Assembly: GCA_947095585.1 (NCBI GenBank)
Contig: OX352763.1
Coordinates: 98,869,908 to 98,933,907 of the forward strand
Origin: Nephrocerus scutellatus
Lineage: Eukaryota; Arthropoda; Insecta; Diptera; Pipunculidae
Length of the DNA: 64,000 nt
Direction of reading: 5' to 3'
The position numbers and the translations under genes were made by a program. This document shows positions 55,185-64,000 of the stretch, piece by piece. The notes beneath the pieces were generated by a model that worked only from the letters and a program-made list of their open reading frames with translations, made no database searches and was not told the origin of the DNA. Positions within the stretch are counted from its first letter, which is position 1. Each line of letters opens with the position of its first letter.

Positions 55185-56399
55185 CTGCAAATAAACAAAA
55201 GTTTTCTTATAAAACACTTGCCCACACCCACAGCTCCCACAAAAAGCCAAGTATAAGTAATGATAAATACCAAATTACGGTGCAAGAGAAACTCGAGTCC
55301 CAAATCTGCACTTAATCTTGTGCATTGTTTAATTTGGTATATTTCTCGCATAAAACATCAGGCAGCACCATATAAATCCTGTATTCTACAATACCTACTC
55401 AATCACAAGTATAGTGAACCTATGGGAGGGAAGGCGAGTTGTACGCCAATACCAAGAAGGTGTAAGCGCTTGACTCATAAATATTGAAACAGCCTTAGAC
55501 CATACACACACACAACCAATTGAAAAAATACTCTCCAACGCAGTTTCGCTGCACAAGACGTAAATTAAGGATTTTCCTGCCTGATATATTCCCAGTTTAG
55601 GGATAGGTTTTCCCCGCAGCTCACCATCGAAAAATCAGGCACTTACGATGACAACGTTGGACGCTTTTGTGATGTCTTTAAGTGAGTTTCATAAGGTAAA
55701 TCCACATTGCCTTAGTAACAACCAATAATAAAAACATCAGTAAATACTTTATTCAGAGAGAAGTGTCATTGACATGGAAGTAGGGCATAAAGGAAGTGGA
55801 TGTTTTTTCACCAGTTTGGTAAATGTACTAATAGGTTCTTTTAATTTTGATCTTGGCCAGAAATATGTTTGAAAGTATAGCTTAAATGTGAGTCCTCAAA
55901 ACATTACATGCTACATGCTTACTAACATAGAATATTTCTTATGAAGAAATAAAAAGTTACCAAAGTTCTTGTTGCTTTTTTAAAATTGCAACTATAATGG
56001 GTTGATTGATAGACCCGTCAATACGTGAATTCATCTACAAAGGACTACACAATTGAATAAATTCTCCGAGCCTGAAGTATCCTATTTTAGGTCTTATAGC
56101 AATGGCGAATTACAATCGTTATCGTCATCATAGGTAATGAAAGCAAAATTTTTATTAAGATCCTAATTAAAAGAAACGAAAAGAAAGAAAGTCAACATAA
56201 ATTATTGCGCCATTGATTAATTCATTGAAAGTCATGTTAGAACCAGCCAACCAAAAAATCTGAAAGGAGCTAATCTGGATCATGATTGCAATCATTTAAG
56301 GCTTGCTATAAAAATCACAGAGCGAGCCGGGAATTCAAACCGAAATTCTTATAAATAGCTACCTTAATAGTGACCCAAAAGTTTTTCGTTTTCTGTGTT
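55185..56399. other. unassigned DNA, no gene recognised
   Basis: About 1.2 kb. If the frame at 54863-55184 is an exon on the minus strand, this would include its upstream intron. No family repeat was found. Confidence 0.3.
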
Positions 56400-57550
56400 T
56401 TCGTTCCACGCAGAAGAGAATACATAGATCTTGGAAGTTATACATAGTTCGCCGAAGACAGAAAGCAGCCTAGGAACGCGAATTGCGCCAGAGAGAGAAC
56501 AACACACCACGTATTGAAATTCTACCAAATAGTTCCCGGCATAACGCACTTGAGGAATTGTTGGCTCCAGTGACCGACGAGAACACTATGCTGCTGCAAA
56601 GAAGCATAACCGAAGTTAGTTAAGCGATAAATCGAATTAAAAATAATAAAGGTTTGAGATGGAGTGACCGCATTACACAAAGAAATACACGAACTAAAAG
56701 AGCTAGTATGGAACGTTGATAGGGTGTCAGAAGACTGGAGAAGTGGCATCATAATAACACCAGAAATAACAAAGAAGATATATATAAAAACGTGCAGTGA
56801 TTTAACATTTTTGAGTAGATCGAATACGATTTGTTCGTATATTCTTCAACTCAAAATACCCCAATATACTCAAGTCATCAGTGGCCCATACCAGTTTAGC
56901 TTGATTCCAGACAAATCAATAACCAATTAGAATTTACCCTTCGGCAAGCGATGAAAAAATTTCTAGAGTTTCGAGACTCACTACACCATCTGCCTATAAA
57001 TATTAAAACTGTCTCAGATAGAATAGCCATAGCTCAGAAGACATAAAAGCCATAAGTGAATATCAAGCCAATTAAACATCTATAACGGGAAATAGACTGG
57101 CCTGCATCCTCTTCAACCGTTGGAGACATTGATTTAACGGTGAGAGAAACAATACTTTATAAGTTTATCCAGATACTTGCTTATGTAGACGATATTGACA
57201 ACTTTGGAAGAAACCCCAGTATAAGAAATTTTTATCCAGATTGAGCGAGTGGCACGAGATCTGGGCCTGCATGTAAATGAGAGCAAAGCACGTTTTACTG
57301 AGTATTGTTGGCTCTGTATGAGATCTACGAGGGCTACTGCGATGTCATCATCGTAAAGAGAAGTAAGCTTCAGTGTCAGGACAACTAGTTCGCATGAGCA
57401 AATATTATCCTGCTCAGAAAGTCCTATGGCAGTAGGATTTATGGGACACTATAGCGAGGCAAGCCAAGCATGGGCTGGAAGAAAGGCGTGTAAACCAAGA
57501 CGCCCATAGCTTATGGGTTCAAAACTGGATGACATCGTCTTGAAATTTGG
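56400..57550 (+). mobile_element. RTE-clade LINE fragment, linker to C-terminus
   Basis: Aligns with 15780-16720 and 30810-31335: CGAAGACAGAAAGCAGCCTA, ACACTATGCTGCTGC, AGCATAACCGAAGTTAGTTA, AAATAATAAAGGTTTGAGAT, GGTGTCAGAAGACTGGAGAA. Near 57180 YVDDIDNFGRNPS shows the RT active site (YADD now YVDD). 57290-57540 is the C-terminal part (KRSKLQ, then GAGCAAATATTATCCTGCTC) ending near GGATGACATCGTC. Highly broken. Confidence 0.8.
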
Positions 57551-58749
57551 AAAATTAAATAATGTCGGCAAGTGTCGGAACTCCACGTGCTTACTTTCCC
57601 GGAATCGTTCCTATCTTCATATTTATTTTCCTCTGACCATAATACGCAAATAACTATGTTCCTGTTCGTTGCAGATATATTTTTTCATCTTTCATCAGTT
57701 CGTTTAAATCACCCTATTTTCTTAGGATTTTACACATATCGCACTCATAGCCCTTCATAAATTTCTTCGGAAAATTTAATGCCACTGACTGTATGAATGT
57801 ATGAAGACCTCAGTTCCATCTCATTCCCGGGTTCATAGCTTACAAATAAAATATTGAAAATACACAATATTAACGTGACTATATGAGCTTATTCGATTGT
57901 CGAACGAACGAGAATAAAATCTTAATCTCAGCTGCGGTTTGTGGGGATCACTCTTAATGGATTTAGTTTCTTCTATCAGAATTTGTTGTTGGACTTCGCA
58001 ACGATGGAATTTCCCGCACAAAGAAATACCCACACTTATTAAAAAGTTGAGATCCTATGTTTGGCGATGTCAGACAAGTTTGCCAGATAGCATCGCGAGG
58101 CAAACTATGTCGCACTTTAATAAACCCACGAACAGGATGTGGAAATATTGAAAACTTTTCAAGAGGTTAAGAGGAAAGGACGATTGCTTTTCACACATAA
58201 GTAAAATAAGCAGCAGATGAGTTGTTGTACTCCACGAAGAAAATTGCGGCTGCCTTTACCTATAATGTTACAAAAATAAAAAAAAAGGTTCTTCTTGACT
58301 ATAAAATTAATAAATAATCTACTTGTTTTGACATAGTTTTTTAAGCTTGACTACTGGTTATGATAATAAAAGTTGTGAACTAATAAAATGTCAAAAATTG
58401 TTATTGTTCCTCATTTTTTCAAAAATATTTTGGTATGAAGAATGAATTCGTGAACCCAGGTTTACCCGTGGGTTGAACTTGTGGCACTAATATTGCGGAT
58501 GGGTTGGAGGATACATAGTTCAAGTAAACAGTGATATCATCAGCGAAGAAGTAAATTGGTTTAAAAGTAGCATAAAGGGGAAACACCACATCAACTACCC
58601 TGTTTAGGCAATATACGGCTCTTTGATCCTTATTTTAAGAGTGTTTTGAATTGTACTTGGCCAGGCACGTCCATCAACCCACATGCCTCCTAATAGGCTA
58701 CTTAACATCAAGGTAGCTACTCGATCGTTGGATGAGATAAGGACAACAA
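57551..58749. other. unassigned DNA, no gene recognised
   Basis: About 1.2 kb with no domain-bearing frame or family repeat. Part of the end (58461-58749) could be upstream coding sequence of the next element, but no motif was recognised. Confidence 0.3.
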
Positions 58750-58750
58750 T

Positions 58751-59065
58751 TCGTCCTTAGATTTTAAACGCGCTTTTGATAACGTGGACCGAAACATGTT
58801 GTGGCAGATTTTGTTCAGCTATGGTGCTCCGGAAAACTCATTTACATCATTAAGGAGCTGTACCGTGACTCAACATGCCAGTCATCTTGGCTTACCTTTC
58901 AACATCTACTCGAGAGTCAAGCAAGGTTGCACCCTCTCACCATTGCTTTTCACAATTGTCATCGACTGGCTGATGAAAATAGTACCTCGTATTCCATCGG
59001 GTTTGCCATGGAATGTTTTTCACCGCCTAGAAGACATGGACTATGCCGATGATATCTGTCGCTAG
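58751..59065 (+). pseudogene. RTE-like reverse transcriptase, palm piece
   Basis: Contains the two halves of the polymerase active site, LDFKRAFD and DYADDI, both with their aspartates. One stop at 59063 (TAG) follows ICR, where a short frameshift moves the remainder into the next frame. Confidence 0.8.
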
Positions 59066-59070
59066 GTGAC

Positions 59071-59622
59071 ATGGAGCGAAAATTAAACTCACTAGAACTC
59101 CACACTAAAAAAGTGGGTTTAAAAATTAACGTCTCAAAAACAAAACTACTTCGCGTTAACGCTAGTGAAACATGTGATCTCTCGATTGACGGACATCAGA
59201 TAGAGGAAGTCGATAAGTTTAGTTATTTGGGCAGCTGGATGTCAAAAAATGGTGGAGCTGACTCGGATATGTGCTCTCGTGTAAACAAGACGCGACACTC
59301 CTATTGTATGCTAAATAATATCTAGAACTCCTCCCAAGTCTCCCGGAATCTGAAGCTAACGATCTTCAAATCTAACGTTCTCCCAGTACTCTTGTATAGT
59401 TGCGAAACGTGGAAAGTCACAGAGTCAATTGCGACGCGCCTCCAAGTCTTCGTCAACAAGTGCTTAAGGAGGATACTGAGAATAAGATGGCCGGACATTA
59501 TCACCAATTAAGAATTGGGGAGAGTAGCGCAGCAGGAAGCAATCGCGATCACCATCAGACGACGAAAATGGAGCTGGATTGGCCATTTAGTAGGGTCTTA
59601 TCTATTCCATATCTACTCATTT
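59071..59622 (+). pseudogene. RTE-like reverse transcriptase, thumb and C-terminal piece
   Basis: Same frame throughout with stops at 59323 (TAG) and about 59509 (TAA). Motifs: INVSKTKLLRVN, YLGSWMSKNGGADSDMCSRV, LLYSCETWKVTE, CLRRILRIRWPD and RRRKWSWIGH, in the expected order for this family. The frame ends near 59620 in unrelated A+T-rich sequence. Confidence 0.8.
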
Positions 59623-60214
59623 TCGACAAAAGAGCCAGGTTCCTATAAATTCCTTAGAAATATCGAACTCACAAAATTTGTGATTAAACTGGATACACTT
59701 ATCGCTTAGATATAGTATTAGGTCAACAGTAGAATGTTGCCATACTTGGAAAGAACGGATGTTAGCGCTATAGCGGTTCGCCTTTTTTAGGTACAAACTC
59801 AACAAAGATTATTTTCTAACTTCTAATATATATTCAATTTATTAATTAAACAACCACTTAAAAGCTTTTTCCTACATGAGGTCTTTTATTTAAGAAGGAG
59901 TACAGAAACACATTTCATGACAGTTTACCACCTCACTTATTTACATGGCATAGTAGACGTCAGCTCTCGTTTAGATGACGCAGTACAACAAATGTAGTCG
60001 CCTTATATATATAACACTTTTTAGGAAAATTTCAGAGTTATAGGAGAAATGGAAAAACGTAAGGAAATGATAATACCAACGTTGAAGAACATATTTTAAA
60101 ATCTATTTTGGCAATGGCATCTGCCCAACAGCTTTATGAATGTTGAGATCATTTAATACTTTAGTATTTGACGAGTACAAATGGATCTGCCATCCCATAG
60201 AGAATTCGACATTT

Positions 60215-60370
60215 GAAAGTAGTGGCGAGGGGTCTTGAGGGAGTTTTTATAAAAGGTCTTGAGGAGATCTCGATCGGGGTTTTAAGGGTGTGTTGAAAAG
60301 AGTCTTGAAGAAATTTTGAAAGAGTCTTTAGTTGGGTTTTGAGGAGGTCTTCAGGGGGTACAAAGGGACG
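60215..60370 (-). repeat. degenerate GGTCTTGAGG minisatellite
   Basis: About eight to ten diverged units of GGTCTTGAGGGAGTTTT type. Read on the minus strand they give CTCAAGACC/CTCCTCAAAACC, resembling the AAAAGACC array inside the Helitron at 21455-21580. No Helitron ends were found around it. Confidence 0.6.
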
Positions 60371-61382
60371 TTTATTCTTCAAATATTCCAAATTTCCATT
60401 AAAGCATTGACGGTACGGGAGGAGAGTCAACGAGCTCTTAGTTATATCGACTAAGTAAAGCAATTGGGTGAACTAAGGTAGGAATCGTGTTAACCGGAGT
60501 TTCTAGATAATATTCTACTTACTTTTAAAATAATTTTTTTACTCAGTACAATGATTCTTGTAATTCACAGATAGGCGCACGTACAAAAAGTTTACATCTT
60601 CGGCGTTGGCCGGAGTAAATGTGTCACTCAAAAACTGTACCTAACTGTACCTAAATGTTTCAAGAGAAAACTTAAATAACACTCCGAAATAGTGAATTTT
60701 CCTAACCAGGCAAAATTATCTAAATGAGGCTTTGATTTTTTTTCAAAATTACCCCAGCATGTTCCACATTCTGTCATCCATCATCCAGACTTTCATTGAA
60801 TCAGACATAGAAACATTTAAAGTGACTGACTGGCAGGTGTACCAAAAAGTCCGCCGCATAATGCGATTATTTTAAAATCCAAACTTGTAATCCTTGTGTA
60901 CTGCATTTTGCCGGGAGCAATGTTTTAAAACTTACAAAATCGTAGGTTAAGACACATTTCTTCTAGTTTTGTATCTGTTAAACCATATCATACTGCGTGC
61001 AGAGTAAGTAATTCAGGACCATGAAGAAGATAGTGCACAAAACCCTGACAGTTCAAAATATAAATCCAAACAATTGCAAAAAGAAAGGAAAAGGACAAGA
61101 CATGCATCCTGTTGAACTTCTTCTGGGAAACTGCAACTGATGTTACCGAGAAAACTTTTGTTACTCACACGGCTAGAATTATACGTCTTATTTGTGGTTC
61201 CTCATAATGTCATAACAGCATGAGAAAAAGAGTTAGGTGGAGAGCTAGCGATGTGAGTGTGTGAAGTTATGTAATGCAATGATAGAAATCGTCGGTTGGT
61301 AAAGAGATCAAAGTTTCAAAAATCCAAAGAAAGAATAAGTTACTTGGAAGACAGATAGATGCACGGATAAATGGACTGGCAA

Positions 61383-61430
61383 ATAGACAGACAGACAGGC
61401 AGTCAAACGGACAGACAGAGACAGTTCTTC
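61383..61430. repeat. imperfect (GACA)n microsatellite
   Basis: ATAGACAGACAGACAGGCAG followed by TCAAACGGACAGACAGAGAC. Tetranucleotide repeat with interruptions. Confidence 0.85.
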
Positions 61431-62539
61431 TTGTATTAAACGTGCAATGTCAGTTAACTGTATTCTAACAAAATAGAATACTTTTTCAAGAAAGCGTATG
61501 TTTTGACGGAAATATATTTTGTTGACTGGAAAACTTTTTGTTGGTTATTCTTGCCATAAGCATAAGATAGATACATATATAGTTGTTAAAAGAAACTATG
61601 TATATCATAAATAATTGAAAGAAACATTAAAGTGAAGGTAAAAGGTATAATAATGCAAAATTCACACTGGTGATTACTTATTATTCACATAAATAGCACC
61701 TGTAATTACAATAACACATATATTCACATACAACACTGCTTTATCTACTTGCAAGTATTCTAGTGGGTCTGAGGGATCTGCATTGCGATTGTCCGGGAAA
61801 CATCTGACTGCTCAAAATTTGGTTTGAGCCAGTAGTGCAACAATCAAGTTCGTGATGTAGTGAATAAATAAATATCTGTCACATTTTCACCAAACCACTT
61901 ATTGCAGAAACGAGACAATTGTGAAATAAAAACCATTTTTGTTTTTAATAAGCATTTTAAGCGAAAAGAGAGTACGTCAATAAGTAAGGTTCGCTGGCTG
62001 CATTTGGACACTTAGACCGGTGACGGGCCATTGTGATACCACCTGATCATTACCTTTCCCCTTTCGTGGAACCCAATTTAAGCTTTTAATAAATTTCAGG
62101 ATGTGACGCGCTTTACAGTTTTCGATATCCGATAGATTTTTCATACTCTAATAGGAAAAGGTGCATGTGCACAAAAAATGAGCTCATCTTCGCTTCCTCC
62201 TCGACATCTTTACAACTTATACAGAAGTCATTCAACTCAAGAAGAGACAGTAAGTATCCCTACGATCATCTCAGATCCAAGTCCCAAGTCCAGCTTTGAG
62301 CTAACCTCTTTTGCTATGCTACACATATGGCGAACGTCCACCTCTCATTTGTTAATATGTTTCCGCCACTTTCCGAAGCATCAGCTTAACCGTCTTTAAT
62401 GACCTGCCTTTTCACACCTTCCCTTTCCGGTAGCAATTGAATATTTGTGCCATTTCTAGTCAGCTCGTCTGCCTTCCAGTTTCCAATAATGTCAGAGTAA
62501 CCTGGGACCATACGGATGTCGAAATACTTGCTCATCTCC

Positions 62540-62782
62540 TTAAGAGACGTGTGGCAGGTCAACGCTACCCTTGACTGATTCCAGTGATTTCGTTGCTGCT
62601 TGACTGTCTACATAGATTACAATATCAGTTCTTGATATTATATTTTGTTTAATCAAGGTCAGTGACTCCCCAATCGCTATTACCTCATCTTGATAAACGC
62701 TGTAATAGTCAGGGAGTCTACCATCCAGCTTGAAGACGTCAATGAAGAACTTCATATAATCAATATGGAGCCATCTGTCCAT
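62540..62782 (-). pseudogene. LOA-type RNase H relic
   Basis: Carries YQDEVIAIGESLTLIKQNII and YVDSQAATKSLESVKGSVDL, the central RNase H segment with its catalytic glutamate (QDE) and aspartate (VDSQAA). The remaining block (GYSDIIGNWKADEL) lies downstream in another frame. In an intact element RNase H would remove the RNA strand during reverse transcription. Confidence 0.7.
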
Positions 62783-63104
62783 TGTTTATGGTGAGGTCGA
62801 TAGCCTGGAAATCCTTGTTGAAGCATAAAACAGATAATATGTATTCCGAATTTGCCCGTCCTTCCTCAGGTATTTGTAAAACGTAAAGTGCCATGGCTAA
62901 GACTTTTCCACTGACCGGCTTCTGACAGTCGCGTAGCCGTATGGGCCGCTCTATTCCTACCGTACATGAACTGGAGTAACCTTGTGTAGGTGTTGTCCTC
63001 AGCACCGCGCTGATGTGCATACAGACTGCTCCTTGTACCTTCTTCATTATTTTTATATATGCGGATTTTCCAAGATCCGGCCGCCAGACTATTAGCACGT
63101 ACAT
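62760..63104 (-). pseudogene. LOA-type RT thumb and connection relic
   Basis: 114 codons open: YVLIVWRPDLGKSAYIKIMK, VQGAVCMHISAVLRTTPTQG, VGIERPIRLRDCQKPVSGKV. The 'YGVxVWWPxLxK...VQRxAxxxISGALRTTPT' block is characteristic of LOA-type elements. It shifts frame near 62900 relative to the RNase H piece. Confidence 0.75.
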
Positions 63105-63340
63105 AAGTATAGGCCTTATTACTGCAGTTAGAGGTAGTGTACCAACTTCGTTTACAAGCTTGTAAAGCTATGATAGCTTTGTTAACTTTTTTAGATTATT
63201 TGGTTTCCAGCTGAGCGTACTATCCAAGATTATGCTCTATTAGTAAAAACTAGACTGGTACTATTTTGAGTAGATGGTGCCACTACTGGTACTTTATTTT
63301 TATTTGAGAAGAGGACTAATTCTCTTTGGTGGGTTTATTC

Positions 63341-63795
63341 ATAATCCACAGAACCTGGCACATTTTGTGACGATTAAGATGAATTCTGCATAAACTCTTT
63401 GGTCGCTTCTTGGAACTTGAGACAGTTTTCGATCGATCGATCGGCAGCAAAAACGACTATACTGATGCCCTCTATTTCTAGCTCCAGCAATAATCCATTT
63501 AATTATACTCGTACCAGTAAACATTTTGAAACGAGTACTGTGCTCCAATTTACTTGTGAAAAATAATTTTAAATGGGATTACGACCCATTCTATTATGCA
63601 GCCCTGCGTTGAAGATGTTGTTAGGCCAAAAGATCCGTAAGATGTTCTGTAAATACCGATTCAGGAACGTTAACAGCATTCTTGCGATAGTGGCGGATAT
63701 TTTCCAGGTGCTCATACATTAAGCAACACCGATTCCACATTTTTGACAGCATATCAATCGCGGACTTTACCTTCTTTATTTCGTTGGCTATCTTC
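63341..63795. other. unassigned DNA
   Basis: Minus-strand open frames at 63339-63548 and 63621-63827 are unrecognised; the second overlaps SINE G. No other feature. Confidence 0.3.
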
Positions 63796-63901
63796 AGTTC
63801 CATTTGAGTCCAAAAATAAACATGCACAACACAAATGGTCGCGATAAGCTAGGCCTTGGACCGCAACGGTTGTCGCGTCGAATATTATTATTATTATTAT
63901 T
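63796..63901 (+). mobile_element. SINE copy G, 5' truncated with (ATT)n tail
   Basis: CAGTTCCATTTGAGTCCAAA, AACATGCACAACACAAATGG, TCGCGATAAGCTAGGCCTTG and GACCGCAACGGTTGTCGCG match the 3' half of copy D. It is followed by a clean (ATT)n tail of about six units ending at 63901. The tRNA-like head and upper body are missing, consistent with 5' truncation during reverse transcription. Confidence 0.85.
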
Positions 63902-64000
63902 AGTCCCAAAGTATTGCAAACTCTCTAGCGATTGTCCTGCAAGGCTTACTTTTAAGAATGAGTTACTTTCAAGGCTGATGATTGTAGATTTGGCGGTGTT
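63902..64000. other. unassigned terminal stretch
   Basis: 99 bp after the SINE tail; nothing recognised. Confidence 0.3.

Larger units (their letters stand above)
58750..59625 (+). mobile_element. second RTE-like LINE family, RT domain, least decayed
   Basis: Distinct from the other RTE copies. 58751-59065 reads SLDFKRAFDNVDRNMLWQIL (palm, catalytic D), FNIYSRVKQGCTLSPLLFTI ('GVRQGCxLSP' now RVKQG) and EDMDYADDICR (YADD near 59039-59053), then a stop. A second frame, 59071-59619, reads KKVGLKINVSKTKLLRVNAS, HQIEEVDKFSYLGSWMSKNG, then past TAG (59323) NLKLTIFKSNVLPVLLYSCE, TWKVTESI, FVNKCLRRILRIRWPDIITN, past TAA (about 59509) IRRRKWSWIGHLV. Only a frame change and two in-frame stops break it. 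Clade (RTE versus RTEX-type) is tentative. Confidence 0.85.
59626..62269. other. unassigned DNA with two simple-repeat tracts
   Basis: No gene recognised in about 2.6 kb. Holds the GGTCTT minisatellite at 60215-60370 and a (GACA)n-like tract at 61383-61430. Confidence 0.3.
62270..63340 (-). mobile_element. LOA-type LINE, RT end and RNase H
   Basis: From high to low: VNKAIIALQACKRSW (about 63205-63160; RT thumb), YVLIVWRPDLGKSAYIKIMK, KVQGAVCMHISAVLRTTPTQ (63100-62985), then RNase H parts RLPDYYSVYQDEVIAIGESL (62730-62660, with the glutamate of the FQAE block), DIVIYVDSQAATKSLESVKG (62620-62565) and, in another frame, VPGYSDIIGNWKADELTRNG (62510-62440). The TDGSK start was not found. Broken by two frameshifts and several stops. 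Confidence 0.8.

Overview
This is A+T-rich eukaryotic (insect-like) nuclear DNA, dominated by old, broken transposable elements. I found no complete host gene, no rRNA or functional tRNA gene, no CRISPR array and no bacterial-style operon. The most likely source is an insect, probably a fly (Diptera): it combines RTE-clade and LOA-type LINEs, two Tc1/mariner relics of the DD41D (rosa-like) kind, a tRNA-headed SINE and a short Helitron. That is inference from element content, not from a host gene.

Layout. 1-7 kb: SINE A, an RTE fragment with SINE B, an unclassified 270-bp repeat, otherwise unassigned DNA. 7-11 kb: a LOA-type fragment (-), then a CR1/jockey-like LINE split by a tandem-repeat element. 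13-17 kb: a tandem-repeat element, the longest RTE copy (+) and the second 270-bp repeat, inverted. 20.3-22.1 kb: a SINE 3' end and a LOA-type element interrupted by a 714-bp Helitron with both termini visible. 24-31.9 kb: RTE (-), the most complete CR1-like copy (+), RTE (+) and a tandem-repeat element. 33.5-39 kb: tandem-repeat elements, an RNase H-bearing LINE (-), RTE pieces and a SINE inserted in another SINE. 39.5-44.7 kb: mariner relic, RTE 5' part, and a LOA-type element with an RTE 3' end inserted in it. 47.5 kb: an (ATTTC)n microsatellite. 49.4-54.6 kb: mariner deletion derivative, the best tandem-repeat element, SINE F, RTE and LOA pieces. 56-63 kb: RTE (+), the least decayed reverse transcriptase (58.75-59.6 kb), and a LOA-type fragment (-). 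The intervening 0.5-3 kb stretches hold no recognisable gene and may be intron or intergenic DNA.

The elements do not form a pathway; the story is their layering. Target-site duplications and interrupted reading frames order several insertions: SINE D into SINE C, RTE into LOA, the tandem-repeat element into CR1. Two sequence families stand out. One is a tandem-repeat element (seven copies or fragments) with an 11-bp inverted repeat near both ends and units of about 113-122 bp, resembling the non-autonomous Helentron (HINE/DINE) design. The other is a roughly 280-300-bp SINE with a clean tRNA-like promoter and an (ATT)n-type tail. I see no previously undescribed functional system that I can defend.
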